Shown in pieces: positions 54,504 to 64,000 of a stretch of 64,000 nucleotides of DNA. This stretch comes from Actinoplanes octamycinicus (lineage in GTDB: Bacteria; Actinomycetota; Actinomycetes; Mycobacteriales; Micromonosporaceae). The translations under genes and the position numbers were made by a program. The notes below the pieces were generated by a model. The model was not told the origin of the DNA. It saw only the letters and a program-made list of their open reading frames with translations, and searched no databases. The DNA is taken from the NCBI RefSeq assembly GCF_014205225.1, contig NZ_JACHNB010000001.1, forward strand, positions 1,426,001 through 1,490,000, read 5' to 3'. Each line of letters opens with the position of its first letter. Position 1 is the first letter of the stretch.

Positions 54504-55295
54504 GTGCACCTTCCCTCCGGATCCGGACGCGGCCGGGCCGCGATCATCGCCGCCCTGCTGGCCCTCGGCCTGGCCGGGTGCGGCGGTGGCGGCACGCCGG
54601 ACCCCGCGCCGCCGGCCTCCTCGGCGGCCACCCCGGCCGGCCCGGACGCCCGCACCCAGTTCGCCGGCCTGGCCGCCAGCGCGCTGGACCGGCGGTACGC
54701 CGCGCTCTACACGTTCACCGGCGACGACGGCGTCCCGCGCAACGTGGTCGCCAAGGTGGCCACCGACGGCAGCTGGCGGGTGGACATCGCGAACGGCGCG
54801 CTGGGCGGCACCGCGGACGTCTCGATCGTGCACAACATGAACGGCGTCTATCAGTGCTCGGTCTCGATGACCGGCGCCCCGATCAACGCCGGCTGCGTGC
54901 ACGTGGCGGCCAAGGGCGAGAAGGTGCCGCGTCGCTACGACCCGCAGGTGCAGCGGTTGTTCCGGCAGTGGCTGACGGTCTTCACCGACCGGGACTCGGC
55001 GCTGTCGGTGGCCGCGGTGAAGCCGCTGGACGGCGCGCAGGGCGGCGCCTGCTACTCGGTCGACTCGACCTCCGCCTCGCTGGACGCGCCGGTCGACATC
55101 GGCGTCTACTGCTATGCGGGGGACGGGCTGCTGACCGCGGCCCGGGTCGGCTTCGGCACGCTGAAGCTGGTCAAGCAGGTCGGCGCGCCGGCCACCGTGG
55201 AGTTCCCGGGCCCGGAGGTGGGCGGCGAGCCGATGACGATGTCCGGGTCCGCGGGCGGGTCCGACCCGTCGGCCGGGCCGTCGGCGGCGGGCTGA
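54504..55295 (+). CDS. Lipoprotein of unknown function
   Basis: The 263-residue protein has a signal peptide with lipobox LGLAGC (Cys about 26) followed by a Gly/Pro/Ala-rich linker. A globular domain contains two probable disulfide pairs (YQCSVS/INAGCVH and GACYSVD/IGVYCYAG). The C-terminus is Gly/Ser/Pro-rich. Similar lipoproteins are common in Micromonosporaceae, but I recognise no domain. GTG 54504 is the start; it lies between the ask and leuA regions and reads toward leuA. Confidence 0.75.
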   Translation: MHLPSGSGRGRAAIIAALLALGLAGCGGGGTPDPAPPASSAATPAGPDARTQFAGLAASALDRRYAALYTFTGDDGVPRNVVAKVATDGSWRVDIANGALGGTADVSIVHNMNGVYQCSVSMTGAPINAGCVHVAAKGEKVPRRYDPQVQRLFRQWLTVFTDRDSALSVAAVKPLDGAQGGACYSVDSTSASLDAPVDIGVYCYAGDGLLTAARVGFGTLKLVKQVGAPATVEFPGPEVGGEPMTMSGSAGGSDPSAGPSAAG

Positions 55296-55349
55296 CCGGC
55301 CTTTCCCACGATCCGGTCGTTCGGATGGCCGCCCGGAAGTTGATCACGT

Positions 55350-55355
55350 AACGTG
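55350..55355 (+). promoter_or_regulatory. Candidate -10 box of the leuA leader (TAACGT)
   Basis: TAACGT ends 10 bases before the leader-peptide ATG 55366, so the transcript would begin about 3 bases before that start. Confidence 0.4.
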
Positions 55356-55365
55356 GTGGGCGACA

Positions 55366-57206
<1,841 letters not shown>

Positions 57207-57211
57207 TTCAC

Positions 57212-57248
57212 TCCGTCGTGTGCCGCTCGACGGGCGGCACACGACGGA
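57212..57248 (+). terminator. Terminator after leuA
   Basis: Perfect 15-bp stem (57212-57226 with 57234-57248) and 7-base loop, 5 bases after the leuA stop. Confidence 0.85.
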
Positions 57249-57254
57249 CCCGCT

Positions 57255-57260
57255 TACGCT
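57255..57260 (+). promoter_or_regulatory. Leaderless -10 box (TACGCT)
   Basis: TACGCT ends 6 bases before GTG 57267. Confidence 0.45.
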
Positions 57261-57266
57261 GAGCGA

Positions 57267-57914
57267 GTGCCCCCACGTAACTTGCTTCCCCTGCTCCTCA
57301 CCGCCACCCTGCTCACCGGCTGCCAGACCGTCGACGCCGGATCACCCACCGCCACTCCCGCGACGACGAAGACGACCACCAAGGCGACTGGCAACGTGCG
57401 GCAGCAACTCGACAAGCTGACCGTCGTCACCAAGACCGGCTCGATGGCCGGCTACAAGCGCGAGCAATTCCCGCACTGGGACAGCACCGGCAAGAACTGC
57501 GACACCCGGGACTCGGTCCTGGAGCGGGACGGCAGCAAGGTCAAGGTGTCCGGCTGCAACGTCGTGGCCGGCACCTGGAAGAGCTTCTACGACGGCAAGG
57601 TGCTGGACTCGCCGACCAAGGTGGACATCGACCACACCGTGCCGCTGGCCAACGCCTGGCGCTCCGGGGCGAACAAGTGGACCATCGAGAAGCGCGAGGC
57701 GTTCGCCAACGACCTGGACCGCCCGCAACTGCTCGCGGTCTCGGCCACCTCGAACCGGTCGAAGGGCGACCAGGACCCGTCGCAGTGGAAGCCGCCGGCC
57801 AGGGACGCCTGGTGCGAGTACGCGACGGACTGGGTCACGGTGAAGAGCTACTACAAGCTGACCGTGACGCAGAAGGAGAAGGACGCCCTCGACGACATGT
57901 TGGGAACCTGCTGA
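57267..57914 (+). CDS. Secreted lipoprotein with HNH/DUF1524-type nuclease domain
   Basis: The 215-residue product has a lipobox LLTGC (Cys about 18), a Thr-rich linker and a domain with GKNCDTRDSVL, DIDHTVPLANAWRSGA (the DxDH...N metal core) and LLAVSATSNRSKGDQDPSQW. This is the pattern of extracellular HNH nucleases related to the GmrSD C-terminal domain, which degrade DNA for nutrition or competition. Cys residues flanking the core suggest disulfides. The stop overlaps the start of the next gene (TGATG). Confidence 0.88.
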   Translation: MPPRNLLPLLLTATLLTGCQTVDAGSPTATPATTKTTTKATGNVRQQLDKLTVVTKTGSMAGYKREQFPHWDSTGKNCDTRDSVLERDGSKVKVSGCNVVAGTWKSFYDGKVLDSPTKVDIDHTVPLANAWRSGANKWTIEKREAFANDLDRPQLLAVSATSNRSKGDQDPSQWKPPARDAWCEYATDWVTVKSYYKLTVTQKEKDALDDMLGTC

Positions 57915-58300
57915 TGACCAAGAAGAAGCCCGCCGAGCCCGCGGCCGCGCCCGAGCCGGCCGCGCCCGAGCCGGCTCCTGAGACTGCCCCGGCCGCGCCG
58001 GCTCCGGATGCGGCCGCGGCCGCGCCGGCTCCCGATGCGGCCCCGGCCGCGTCGACCAAGACCACCGACTTCGTGCCCGGCCCGGGCGGGGTGATGACCG
58101 ACGAGGTCGGTGTCGTGACCGGCGACCTGACGCTGCGCAGCGAGCTGGCCGGCGATCAGCTCACCCTGCGGGTGCAGTACAAGGACGCCGAGGAGTGGTA
58201 CACCGTCACCGGCGGCAAGGCCAAGCTCGCCGACCCGTCCGATCTGGACGCTGTGCACCAGATCGTCATCGGCCTTTTGGACCGTCCCGAAGCCGAGTGA
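57914..58300 (+). CDS. Small protein with Ala/Pro/Glu-rich N-terminus
   Basis: ATG 57914 overlaps the nuclease stop, so translation is coupled; the longer frame from 57677 lies inside that gene. The first 50 residues are Lys then Ala/Pro/Glu repeats (PAPDAAAAAPAPDAAP), followed by a 75-residue domain (GDLTLRSELAGDQLTLRVQYKDAEEWYTVTG to VIGLLDRPEAE). There is no signal peptide. Coupling to a secreted nuclease raises the possibility of a protective role, but nothing in the sequence shows it. Confidence 0.7.
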   Translation: MTKKKPAEPAAAPEPAAPEPAPETAPAAPAPDAAAAAPAPDAAPAASTKTTDFVPGPGGVMTDEVGVVTGDLTLRSELAGDQLTLRVQYKDAEEWYTVTGGKAKLADPSDLDAVHQIVIGLLDRPEAE

Positions 58301-58364
58301 CACCCGGGTGAACGACTGGTGGATATCCTTCCCCTTCAATTGATCCACGGGGGAAGGATTCACC

Positions 58365-59426
58365 ATGGCACCTGCCCGGAGATGGCGCGTCGGCGCTGTC
58401 GCACTCTCCGCCACCCTGCTCAGCACCGCCGCGGCCCTGGCCGGCGGCACCCCGGCCGAGGCCGCCACCAGCGGCAAGGCGTCGGTGAGCCGGTCGCTGG
58501 TCACGTTCACGGCGGCGTCCGGCAAGGCGAACCGGGTGGTGATCACCCGGTCCGGCAAGACGGTCACCATCGACGACAAGTACCCGATCAAAGCCGGCAA
58601 GGGCTGCAAGGCGGTCCGCGGCGACCGCACCAAGGTCCGCTGCACCAGCAAATACACGCCGTTCCTGTCGGTCACCCTGGGCAGCAAGGGCGACCGGCTC
58701 TCCAACAAGACCAACCTGCAGCTGTTCGCGTACGGCAACAGCGGCGACGACGTGCTCTACAGCGGCGGCGGCCAGGACGTCCTCCGGGGCGGCTCCGGCA
58801 ACGACCGGATCCTGGCCGGCGGCGGCAACGACGACGTGCGCGGCGACACCGGCAACGACCAGCTCTTCGGTGAGGCCGGGCGGGACCTGCTGCAGGGCGA
58901 CCTGGGCGACGACGTGCTGGCCGGTGGCGCCGGCGACGACGTGCTGCGCGGCGAGCTGGAGGGCACCGACGTCTCGCCGAGCCGGTTCGGCGCGGACACC
59001 TTCTGGGGCGGGACCGGGCGGGACTCGGTCTCCTACATCACCCACCACGGCGTCACGGTCGACCTGGACGGCGGCCGCGGCGACGACGGCTCGCCGGGCG
59101 AGCACGACACGGTGGGCTCGGACGTGGAGATCGTCTGGGGTTCGCCGGAGAACGACACGCTGATCGGCAACGGCGCGGCCAACCTGCTCGACGGCGCGGA
59201 CGGCGACGACACCATCCGCGGCGGCGCCGGCGACGACACCCTGGACGGCGGGGCCGGCCTGGACAGCCTCTTCGGCGAGGCCGGCGACGACAGCCTGAAC
59301 GGCTTCGACCCGAGTCTGCCGGTCGACCAGCGGGTCGACCAGCTGGACGGCGGCAGCAACGTCACCGCGGCCGGCGACCTGTGCCGGGGCACCGAGATCG
59401 ACGTGCGGACCGACTGCGAGCGCTAG
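58365..59426 (+). CDS. Secreted RTX-type calcium-binding repeat protein
   Basis: The 353-residue protein has an N-terminal signal peptide (about 1-34, AEAA cut region). A basic beta-rich domain follows (35-120), then about 13 hemolysin-type nonapeptides of the GGxGxDxLx kind (about 127-310, e.g. GGAGDDVLRG, GGAGDDTLDG). It has two C-terminal Cys. The repeats bind calcium and fold into a beta-roll outside the cell. An enzymatic domain is not visible. It has a Sec signal rather than relying on a type I exporter, none of which is nearby. ATG 58365 has GGGGGAAGGA upstream. Confidence 0.88.
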   Translation: MAPARRWRVGAVALSATLLSTAAALAGGTPAEAATSGKASVSRSLVTFTAASGKANRVVITRSGKTVTIDDKYPIKAGKGCKAVRGDRTKVRCTSKYTPFLSVTLGSKGDRLSNKTNLQLFAYGNSGDDVLYSGGGQDVLRGGSGNDRILAGGGNDDVRGDTGNDQLFGEAGRDLLQGDLGDDVLAGGAGDDVLRGELEGTDVSPSRFGADTFWGGTGRDSVSYITHHGVTVDLDGGRGDDGSPGEHDTVGSDVEIVWGSPENDTLIGNGAANLLDGADGDDTIRGGAGDDTLDGGAGLDSLFGEAGDDSLNGFDPSLPVDQRVDQLDGGSNVTAAGDLCRGTEIDVRTDCER

Positions 59427-59516
59427 GACCTGCACACTTCCTTCACACGCGGGACGGCGGACCGGCGCCGGACCGCCCTATGCTCGGGCCACTGATGATC
59501 ATGTGGTTCCTGCGGG

Positions 59517-61106
59517 ATGGCGGTTCGGCGAGCGGTGGGACGGACCAGGATCGGGCTGCTGCTCGGGGTGGCGGCGCTGCTGCTGACCGGGATGACCGGG
59601 TCGGCGGGGCGCCGTCCGCCGCCGTCCGGGACGACGCTGAGCAGCGTGATCCCGGCGCCGGCGGAGGTCGTACCGGCGCCGTCCGCTCCTTTCGAGCTGA
59701 CCGCGAGCACCGTGATCACCGCGACCGGAGCGGCCCGGCCGGTCGCGGACCGGCTCGCCGCGGCCCTGCGCCCGGCCACCGGCTTTCCGCTGCCGGTGCG
59801 GGCGGCCGGGAGCGGCGGCATCGACCTGCGGCTCAACGCCACGGCCGACCCCTGGATCGGTGACGAGGGCTATCGGCTGGAGGTCGGCGACGCGGGCGTG
59901 GCGCTGCGCGCCAATCGCCCGGCCGGGCTCTTCGCCGGTGTGCAGACGGTGCGGCAGCTGCTCCCTCCGGCGATCGAAGCGATGTCGGTACGCCGTGAGC
60001 GCTGGACCATCCCGGCCGGCGTGATCCGCGACCGCCCCCGGTACGCCTACCGTGGCGCGATGCTCGACCTGGCCCGGCACTTCCACCCGCCGGCCGACGT
60101 GAAGCGCTTCATCGACGAGATCAGCCGCTTCAAAATCAACTACCTGCATCTGCACCTCGCCGACGACCAGGGCTGGCGGATCGAGATCGACGGCTGGCCG
60201 CGGCTCACCACGGTCGGCGGCGGCCCGGGCACCGGGGTCCGCGGGATCGGCGGCGGATTCCTGACCCAGGACGACTACCGCGACCTGGTGCGGTACGCCG
60301 CCGACCGGTTCGTCACGATCGTCCCGGAGATCGACATGCCCGGGCACGTGAACGCGGCCCAGGTCGCCTACCCCGAGCTGACCTGCGACGGGGTGGCGCC
60401 GCGGCCGCGGATCGACATCCGGGTCGGCTACAGCTCGCTGTGCACCGGGAAGGAGGTCACCTACCGGTTCGCCGAGGACGTGATCCGGCAGCTGGCCGCC
60501 CTCACCCCGGGCCCCTACCTGCACATCGGCGGGGACGAGGCGATGTCCACCGCGCACCCCGACTACGTCGCGTTCGAGCAGCGGGTGCTGCCGCTGGTAG
60601 CCAGGTACGGCAAGACGGCGTACGGATGGCACGAGATCGCCGCCGCGCCCGCCGCGACCGGCGCGGTGATCCAGTACTGGGCGGTCACCCGGGACCGCCC
60701 CGAGGTGGCGGCGGCCGCCGCGGCCGGGGCGAAGGTGGTCCTGTCCCCGGCCGACCGGGCCTACCTCGACATGCAGTACGACCTGCTCACCCCGGGCGGC
60801 CTGCACTGGGCCGGGACGATCGAGGTGCGGACCGCCTACGACTGGGATCCGGGCAGCTGGGCGCGCGGCGTGCCGGCGAGCGCGGTGCTCGGCGTGGAGG
60901 CGCCGCTCTGGTCGGAGACGCTGCGTGACTACGGCGAGGTGGAGTTCCAGGCGTTCCCCCGGCTCGCCGCGATCGCCGAGCTGGCCTGGTCACCGTGGTC
61001 CACCCACGACTGGATCTCGTTCCGCGACCGGCTGGGCGCCTACGGCGAACGCTGGACCCGGCGCGGCGTGCACTTCTACCGCTCCCCCCAGATCCGCTGG
61101 TCCTGA
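59517..61106 (+). CDS. Beta-N-acetylhexosaminidase (GH20)
   Basis: Secreted glycosidase releasing terminal GlcNAc/GalNAc, for example from chitin oligomers. The 529-residue protein has a signal or lipid-type N-terminus (1-28), a GH20b domain (about 40-170) and the GH20 barrel with RGAMLDLARHFHP, HLHLADDQGWRIEI, PEIDMPGHVNA and the catalytic Asp-Glu pair in HIGGDEA (about 335-341). All key residues are intact. ATG 59517 is used. A hairpin follows. Confidence 0.93.
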   Translation: MAVRRAVGRTRIGLLLGVAALLLTGMTGSAGRRPPPSGTTLSSVIPAPAEVVPAPSAPFELTASTVITATGAARPVADRLAAALRPATGFPLPVRAAGSGGIDLRLNATADPWIGDEGYRLEVGDAGVALRANRPAGLFAGVQTVRQLLPPAIEAMSVRRERWTIPAGVIRDRPRYAYRGAMLDLARHFHPPADVKRFIDEISRFKINYLHLHLADDQGWRIEIDGWPRLTTVGGGPGTGVRGIGGGFLTQDDYRDLVRYAADRFVTIVPEIDMPGHVNAAQVAYPELTCDGVAPRPRIDIRVGYSSLCTGKEVTYRFAEDVIRQLAALTPGPYLHIGGDEAMSTAHPDYVAFEQRVLPLVARYGKTAYGWHEIAAAPAATGAVIQYWAVTRDRPEVAAAAAAGAKVVLSPADRAYLDMQYDLLTPGGLHWAGTIEVRTAYDWDPGSWARGVPASAVLGVEAPLWSETLRDYGEVEFQAFPRLAAIAELAWSPWSTHDWISFRDRLGAYGERWTRRGVHFYRSPQIRWS

Positions 61107-61230
61107 CCTCGGATCCTTGCCGACCGGCCGCCGGGAACGACTCCGTCCGATCACGACGACGTGCCGATGAACGTCGGCGGACGTGACGTCACCTCGCGGG
61201 ACGGCGGTTCCGGTGTGCCGACGATGCGCG

Positions 61231-61268
61231 GAAGGCCGCCCCACCGGAATCACGGCGGGGCGGCCTTC
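61231..61268. terminator. Bidirectional terminator between the hexosaminidase and oppF
   Basis: A 12-bp stem (61231-61242 with 61257-61268) extendable by further pairs with one mismatch; 14-base loop. Convergent genes on both sides. Confidence 0.75.
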
Positions 61269-61305
61269 ACGTCGTACCCGAAACGGGTCTTGATCGGGGA
61301 ACTGG

Positions 61306-62343
61306 TCAGGCCGGGGTCTCGGCCGGTTTGCGGCCGGCCACCGCCTCGTCCTCGACCACCGGGAAGTGGCAGGCGGTCAGGTGCGTCTGCGGGTCGTCGA
61401 GCCGCTGCACCAGCGGCGGCTCCTCGGTCGCGCAGATGTCCTGCGCCTTCCAGCAGCGGGTGCGGAACCGGCAGCCGGACGGCGGGTTGATCGGGCTCGG
61501 CACGTCGCCGGTGAGCAGCACCCGGTTGCGCTGGGCGCGGTCACGGCGGACCGGGTCCGGCACCGGGACCGCGGACATCAGGGCGACCGTGTACGGGTGC
61601 CGCGGGTTCTTGTAGAGGTCGTCGCGGTGCGCGATCTCCATGACCTTGCCCAGGTACATCACGGCGACCCGGTCGGAGATGTGCCGGACCACCGACAGGT
61701 CGTGCGCGATGAACACGTAGGTCAGGTCGAACTCGGACTGCAGGTCCTCCAGCAGGTTGACCACCTGCGCCTGGATCGACACGTCGAGCGCGGAGACCGG
61801 CTCGTCGGCGATGATCAGTTTCGGCCGGAGGGCGAGCGCCCGGGCGATGCCGATGCGCTGCCGCTGGCCGCCGGAGAACTCGTGCGGGTACCGGTTGTAG
61901 TGCTCCGGGTTGAGGCCGACCAGCTCCAGCAGGTCCTGCACGGCTTTCTTGACCCCCTGCGGGGTCGGGATGCTCTGGATCTGCAGCGGCGCCGCGATGA
62001 TCGAGCCGACCGTGTGCCGCGGGTTCAGCGACGAGTACGGGTCCTGGAAGATCATCTGGACGTCGCGGCGCAGCGGCCGCATCTGGGTCACCGACTTGTG
62101 GCTGATGTCCTCACCCTCGAAGACGATCTTGCCACCGGTCGGCTCCAGGATCCGGGTGAAGAGCCGCCCGGCCGTCGACTTGCCGCAACCGGACTCGCCG
62201 ACCAGGCCCAGCGTCTCGCCGGCCTGCACGGTCAGGTCGATGCCGTCCACCGCGCGGACCGCGCCGACCTGCCGCTTGAACAACCCCTTCGTGATCGGGA
62301 AGTGCTTCTGCAGCCCGGTCACCTCGAGCAGGTTCTCGCTCAT
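61306..62343 (-). CDS. oppF: Oligopeptide/dipeptide ABC transporter ATP-binding protein (OppF/DppF)
   Basis: Second ATPase of the peptide importer. The 345-residue protein has Walker [11 protein letters not shown]-loop FQDP, signature [15 protein letters not shown], Walker [13 protein letters not shown] and the His switch IAHDL. The C-terminal extension has [14 protein letters not shown] and CHFP, the Cys cluster that often holds an iron-sulfur centre in Opp/Dpp ATPases. It is the last gene of the operon, 19 bases after oppD. Confidence 0.93.
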   Translation of the reverse strand: MSENLLEVTGLQKHFPITKGLFKRQVGAVRAVDGIDLTVQAGETLGLVGESGCGKSTAGRLFTRILEPTGGKIVFEGEDISHKSVTQMRPLRRDVQMIFQDPYSSLNPRHTVGSIIAAPLQIQSIPTPQGVKKAVQDLLELVGLNPEHYNRYPHEFSGGQRQRIGIARALALRPKLIIADEPVSALDVSIQAQVVNLLEDLQSEFDLTYVFIAHDLSVVRHISDRVAVMYLGKVMEIAHRDDLYKNPRHPYTVALMSAVPVPDPVRRDRAQRNRVLLTGDVPSPINPPSGCRFRTRCWKAQDICATEEPPLVQRLDDPQTHLTACHFPVVEDEAVAGRKPAETPA

Positions 62344-62362
62344 CGTTCTCTCTCTTCCCCGC

Positions 62363-63385
62363 TCAGAGGTTGGGTGCCACTTCTTCCTTGAACAACCTGG
62401 TGCGTTCCTCGGCAGGCAGGTGGCAGGCGACCGCGTGCGCCCCGCCCGTCAGCACCGGCGTCTCGGTGAACGACCGGTTGCCGTTGCGGCCCGCGTACGG
62501 GCAGCGCGGGTGGAAGGCGCAGCCGTCGGGCAGGTTGATCAGGCTGGGCGGCGAGCCCTTGACCGGGGTGAGCCGGTCCCGGACGTCCCGGTCCAGGCGC
62601 GGCATCGAGCCGAGCAGACCCCAGGTGTACGGGTGCTGCGGCCGCTGGAACAGGTCGATCGTCGGACCGCGCTCGATGATCTTCCCGCCGTACATCACCA
62701 GGACGTCGTCGGCCAGCTCGGCCACCACGCCCAGGTCGTGGGTGATCATGATGACCGCCGAGCCGAACTCCTCCTGCAGGTCCCGGATCAGGTCCAGGAT
62801 CTGCGCCTGGACGGTCACGTCCAGGGCCGTGGTGGGCTCGTCGGCGATCAGCAGCTTCGGGTCGTTGACCAGCGCCATCGCGATCATCGCGCGCTGCCGC
62901 ATACCCCCGGAGAACTGGTGGGCGTAGTCCTCGAAGCGGCGCGCCGGCTGCGGGATGCCGACCCGGGCCAGCATGTCGATGGCGCGCTCGCGGGCCACCT
63001 TCTTGTTCACCCCGGGGTGGTGCACCCGGTACGCCTCGACGATCTGCGCCCCGACCGTGAAGTACGGGTGCATCGCGCTCAGCGGGTCCTGGAAGATCAT
63101 CGACATCTTGCCGCCGCGCAGCGCCCGCACGTCCTCGTTGGTGGCGGTGACCAGCTCCTGGTCGTCGAGCCAGATCTGGCCGCTGACCTTGGCGTTGCTG
63201 CGGGTGCGGTGCAGGCCGAGCAGGGCCAGCGAGGTGACGCTCTTGCCGGAACCGGACTCGCCGACGATGCCGAGCGTCTTGCCGGCCTCCAGCGAGAAGT
63301 TCGACTCGGTGACCGCCTGGACGATGCCGTCGTCCGTCTCGAAACGGACGGTGAGGTCTTTGACCTCGAGGAATGGGCGTGACAT
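62363..63385 (-). CDS. oppD: Oligopeptide/dipeptide ABC transporter ATP-binding protein (OppD/DppD)
   Basis: First ATPase of the importer. The 340-residue protein has Walker [20 protein letters not shown], signature [15 protein letters not shown], Walker [13 protein letters not shown] and THDLG. The C-terminal Cys region ([16 protein letters not shown]) is present but with fewer Cys than OppF. It starts 10 bases after the permease stop, so all three genes are cotranscribed. Confidence 0.93.
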   Translation of the reverse strand: MSRPFLEVKDLTVRFETDDGIVQAVTESNFSLEAGKTLGIVGESGSGKSVTSLALLGLHRTRSNAKVSGQIWLDDQELVTATNEDVRALRGGKMSMIFQDPLSAMHPYFTVGAQIVEAYRVHHPGVNKKVARERAIDMLARVGIPQPARRFEDYAHQFSGGMRQRAMIAMALVNDPKLLIADEPTTALDVTVQAQILDLIRDLQEEFGSAVIMITHDLGVVAELADDVLVMYGGKIIERGPTIDLFQRPQHPYTWGLLGSMPRLDRDVRDRLTPVKGSPPSLINLPDGCAFHPRCPYAGRNGNRSFTETPVLTGGAHAVACHLPAEERTRLFKEEVAPNL

Positions 63386-63395
63386 GCGCTCTCCC

Positions 63396-64000
63396 TCAGC
63401 CCAGCCGCACGCGCGGGTCGATGATGCCGTAGACCAGGTCCACGATCAGGTTGGCGAAGACGATGAAGAACGCGGCGATCAGTGTGACGCCCAGGATGAC
63501 CGGCAGGTCGTTGCCGCGGATCGCCTGGAGCGCCTGGTAGCCCAGGCCGCGCAGGTTGAAGACGGCCTCGGTGAGCACCGCACCGCCGAGCAGCGCGCCC
63601 AGGTCCAGACCGAAGATCGTGACGATCGGGGTCAGGCCGGACCGCAGGCCGTGCTTGCCGATGACGGACCGCTCCGGCAGGCCCTTCGCCCGGGCCGTGC
63701 GGATGTAGTCCTCGCCGAGGGTCTCGAGCATGTTCGCCCGGGTGAGCCGGGCGTAGGTGGCCGCGAAGAGGAACGCCAGCGTGATCCAGGGCAGCAGCAT
63801 CTGCACGAACCAGTCGCTGGGACTCTCGGTGAACGGCACATATTGGCCCTGTGGCAGCCAGCCCAGGGTGTAGACGAACACCGAGGTGGCGAGCAGACCG
63901 GTGAAGTAGACCGGTAGCGAGACGCCGGCCAGGGCGACTGTCATCGCCGCCCGGTCGACCACGCTGCCTCTTCGGAGCGCCGAGATGACGCCGGTGCTGA
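63396..64000 (-). CDS. oppB: Peptide ABC transporter permease (OppB/DppB), N-terminus beyond the window
   Basis: The frame stays open to the right edge through GVISALRRGSVVDR, which is part of the conserved permease core, so the apparent start at 63962 is not real. About 201 C-terminal residues are visible, with four or five membrane segments, the EAA-loop region (YIRTARAKGLPERSVIGKHGLRSGLTP) that docks onto OppD/OppF and the LTEAVFNLRGLG segment. An OppC-type permease is not found between oppB and oppD, so it must lie upstream or be missing. Confidence 0.88.
   Translation of the reverse strand, partial: STGVISALRRGSVVDRAAMTVALAGVSLPVYFTGLLATSVFVYTLGWLPQGQYVPFTESPSDWFVQMLLPWITLAFLFAATYARLTRANMLETLGEDYIRTARAKGLPERSVIGKHGLRSGLTPIVTIFGLDLGALLGGAVLTEAVFNLRGLGYQALQAIRGNDLPVILGVTLIAAFFIVFANLIVDLVYGIIDPRVRLG

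Noticed and set aside
63396..63962. Complete short permease starting at 63962
   Set aside because: The frame stays open to the window edge through conserved permease sequence, so the gene is simply cut by the window.

Overview
The window is high-GC actinobacterial DNA. WhiB, mycosin, EccC/EccD, many leaderless starts (a TANNNT box 6-8 bases before the start codon) and gene neighbourhoods collinear with Mycobacterium tuberculosis all fit that. A Micromonosporaceae member such as Actinoplanes is the most likely source, but this is an inference from gene style and not a database result.

Layout. (1) 1-4539: the tail of a conjugation-type (type IV secretion) module with visibly lower GC than the rest: ATPase C-terminus, VirB6/TrbL-like membrane protein, bitopic protein, wall hydrolase and a small internally duplicated protein. 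A reverse-strand lipid- or membrane-anchored protein (4540-5130) follows; it has a GC-rich paralogue at 41548-42366. (2) 5226-10150: a three-gene operon (FtsK/SpoIIIE-type ATPase, coiled-coil membrane protein, 86-residue helical hairpin) lies between a 17-unit 33-bp tandem array and a 31-bp tandem array plus a long hairpin. This is my main candidate for an undescribed system. (3) 10203-18328: housekeeping block folE-ftsH-hpt-tilS-metalloprotease-dacB / ppa, in the order of Rv3609c-Rv3610c and Rv3624c-Rv3628. (4) 18396-25078: a reduced ESX (type VII secretion) locus with eccD divergent from eccC-mycP and no eccB, eccE or esx genes beside it. (5) 25436-49063: a block equivalent to Rv3671c-Rv3683 (marP, Nudix, TlpA-like, nth, crp, metallo-beta-lactamase, RidA, DUF4177, two ArsA-like ATPases, whiB4, ponA2, metallophosphoesterase). 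It is interrupted between crp and the metallo-beta-lactamase gene by a degenerate acyl-CoA carboxylase pair, a 677-bp near-palindromic element, a Ser/Thr kinase and a very large adenylate cyclase/ATPase/TPR protein. (6) 49164-51879: tRNA-Pro(CGG), pyrE and small unknown genes with tandem repeats. (7) 52016-57206: asd-ask reading left and leuA reading right behind a leucine attenuator, as in Rv3708c-Rv3710. (8) 57267-61106: secreted proteins (HNH nuclease lipoprotein, RTX-repeat protein, GH20 hexosaminidase). (9) 61306-64000: an oligopeptide/dipeptide ABC transporter operon running off the right edge.

How parts may work together. The cyclase (36287-39892) can make the cAMP sensed by the Crp-like regulator (30237-30914). 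MarP, PonA2, WhiB4 and DacB are cell-wall and redox functions that travel together in actinobacteria. EccC, EccD and MycP are the motor, channel and protease of one secretion machine. Convergent gene ends are usually closed by strong hairpins, and the long convergent gaps are filled with repeats or inverted-repeat DNA.
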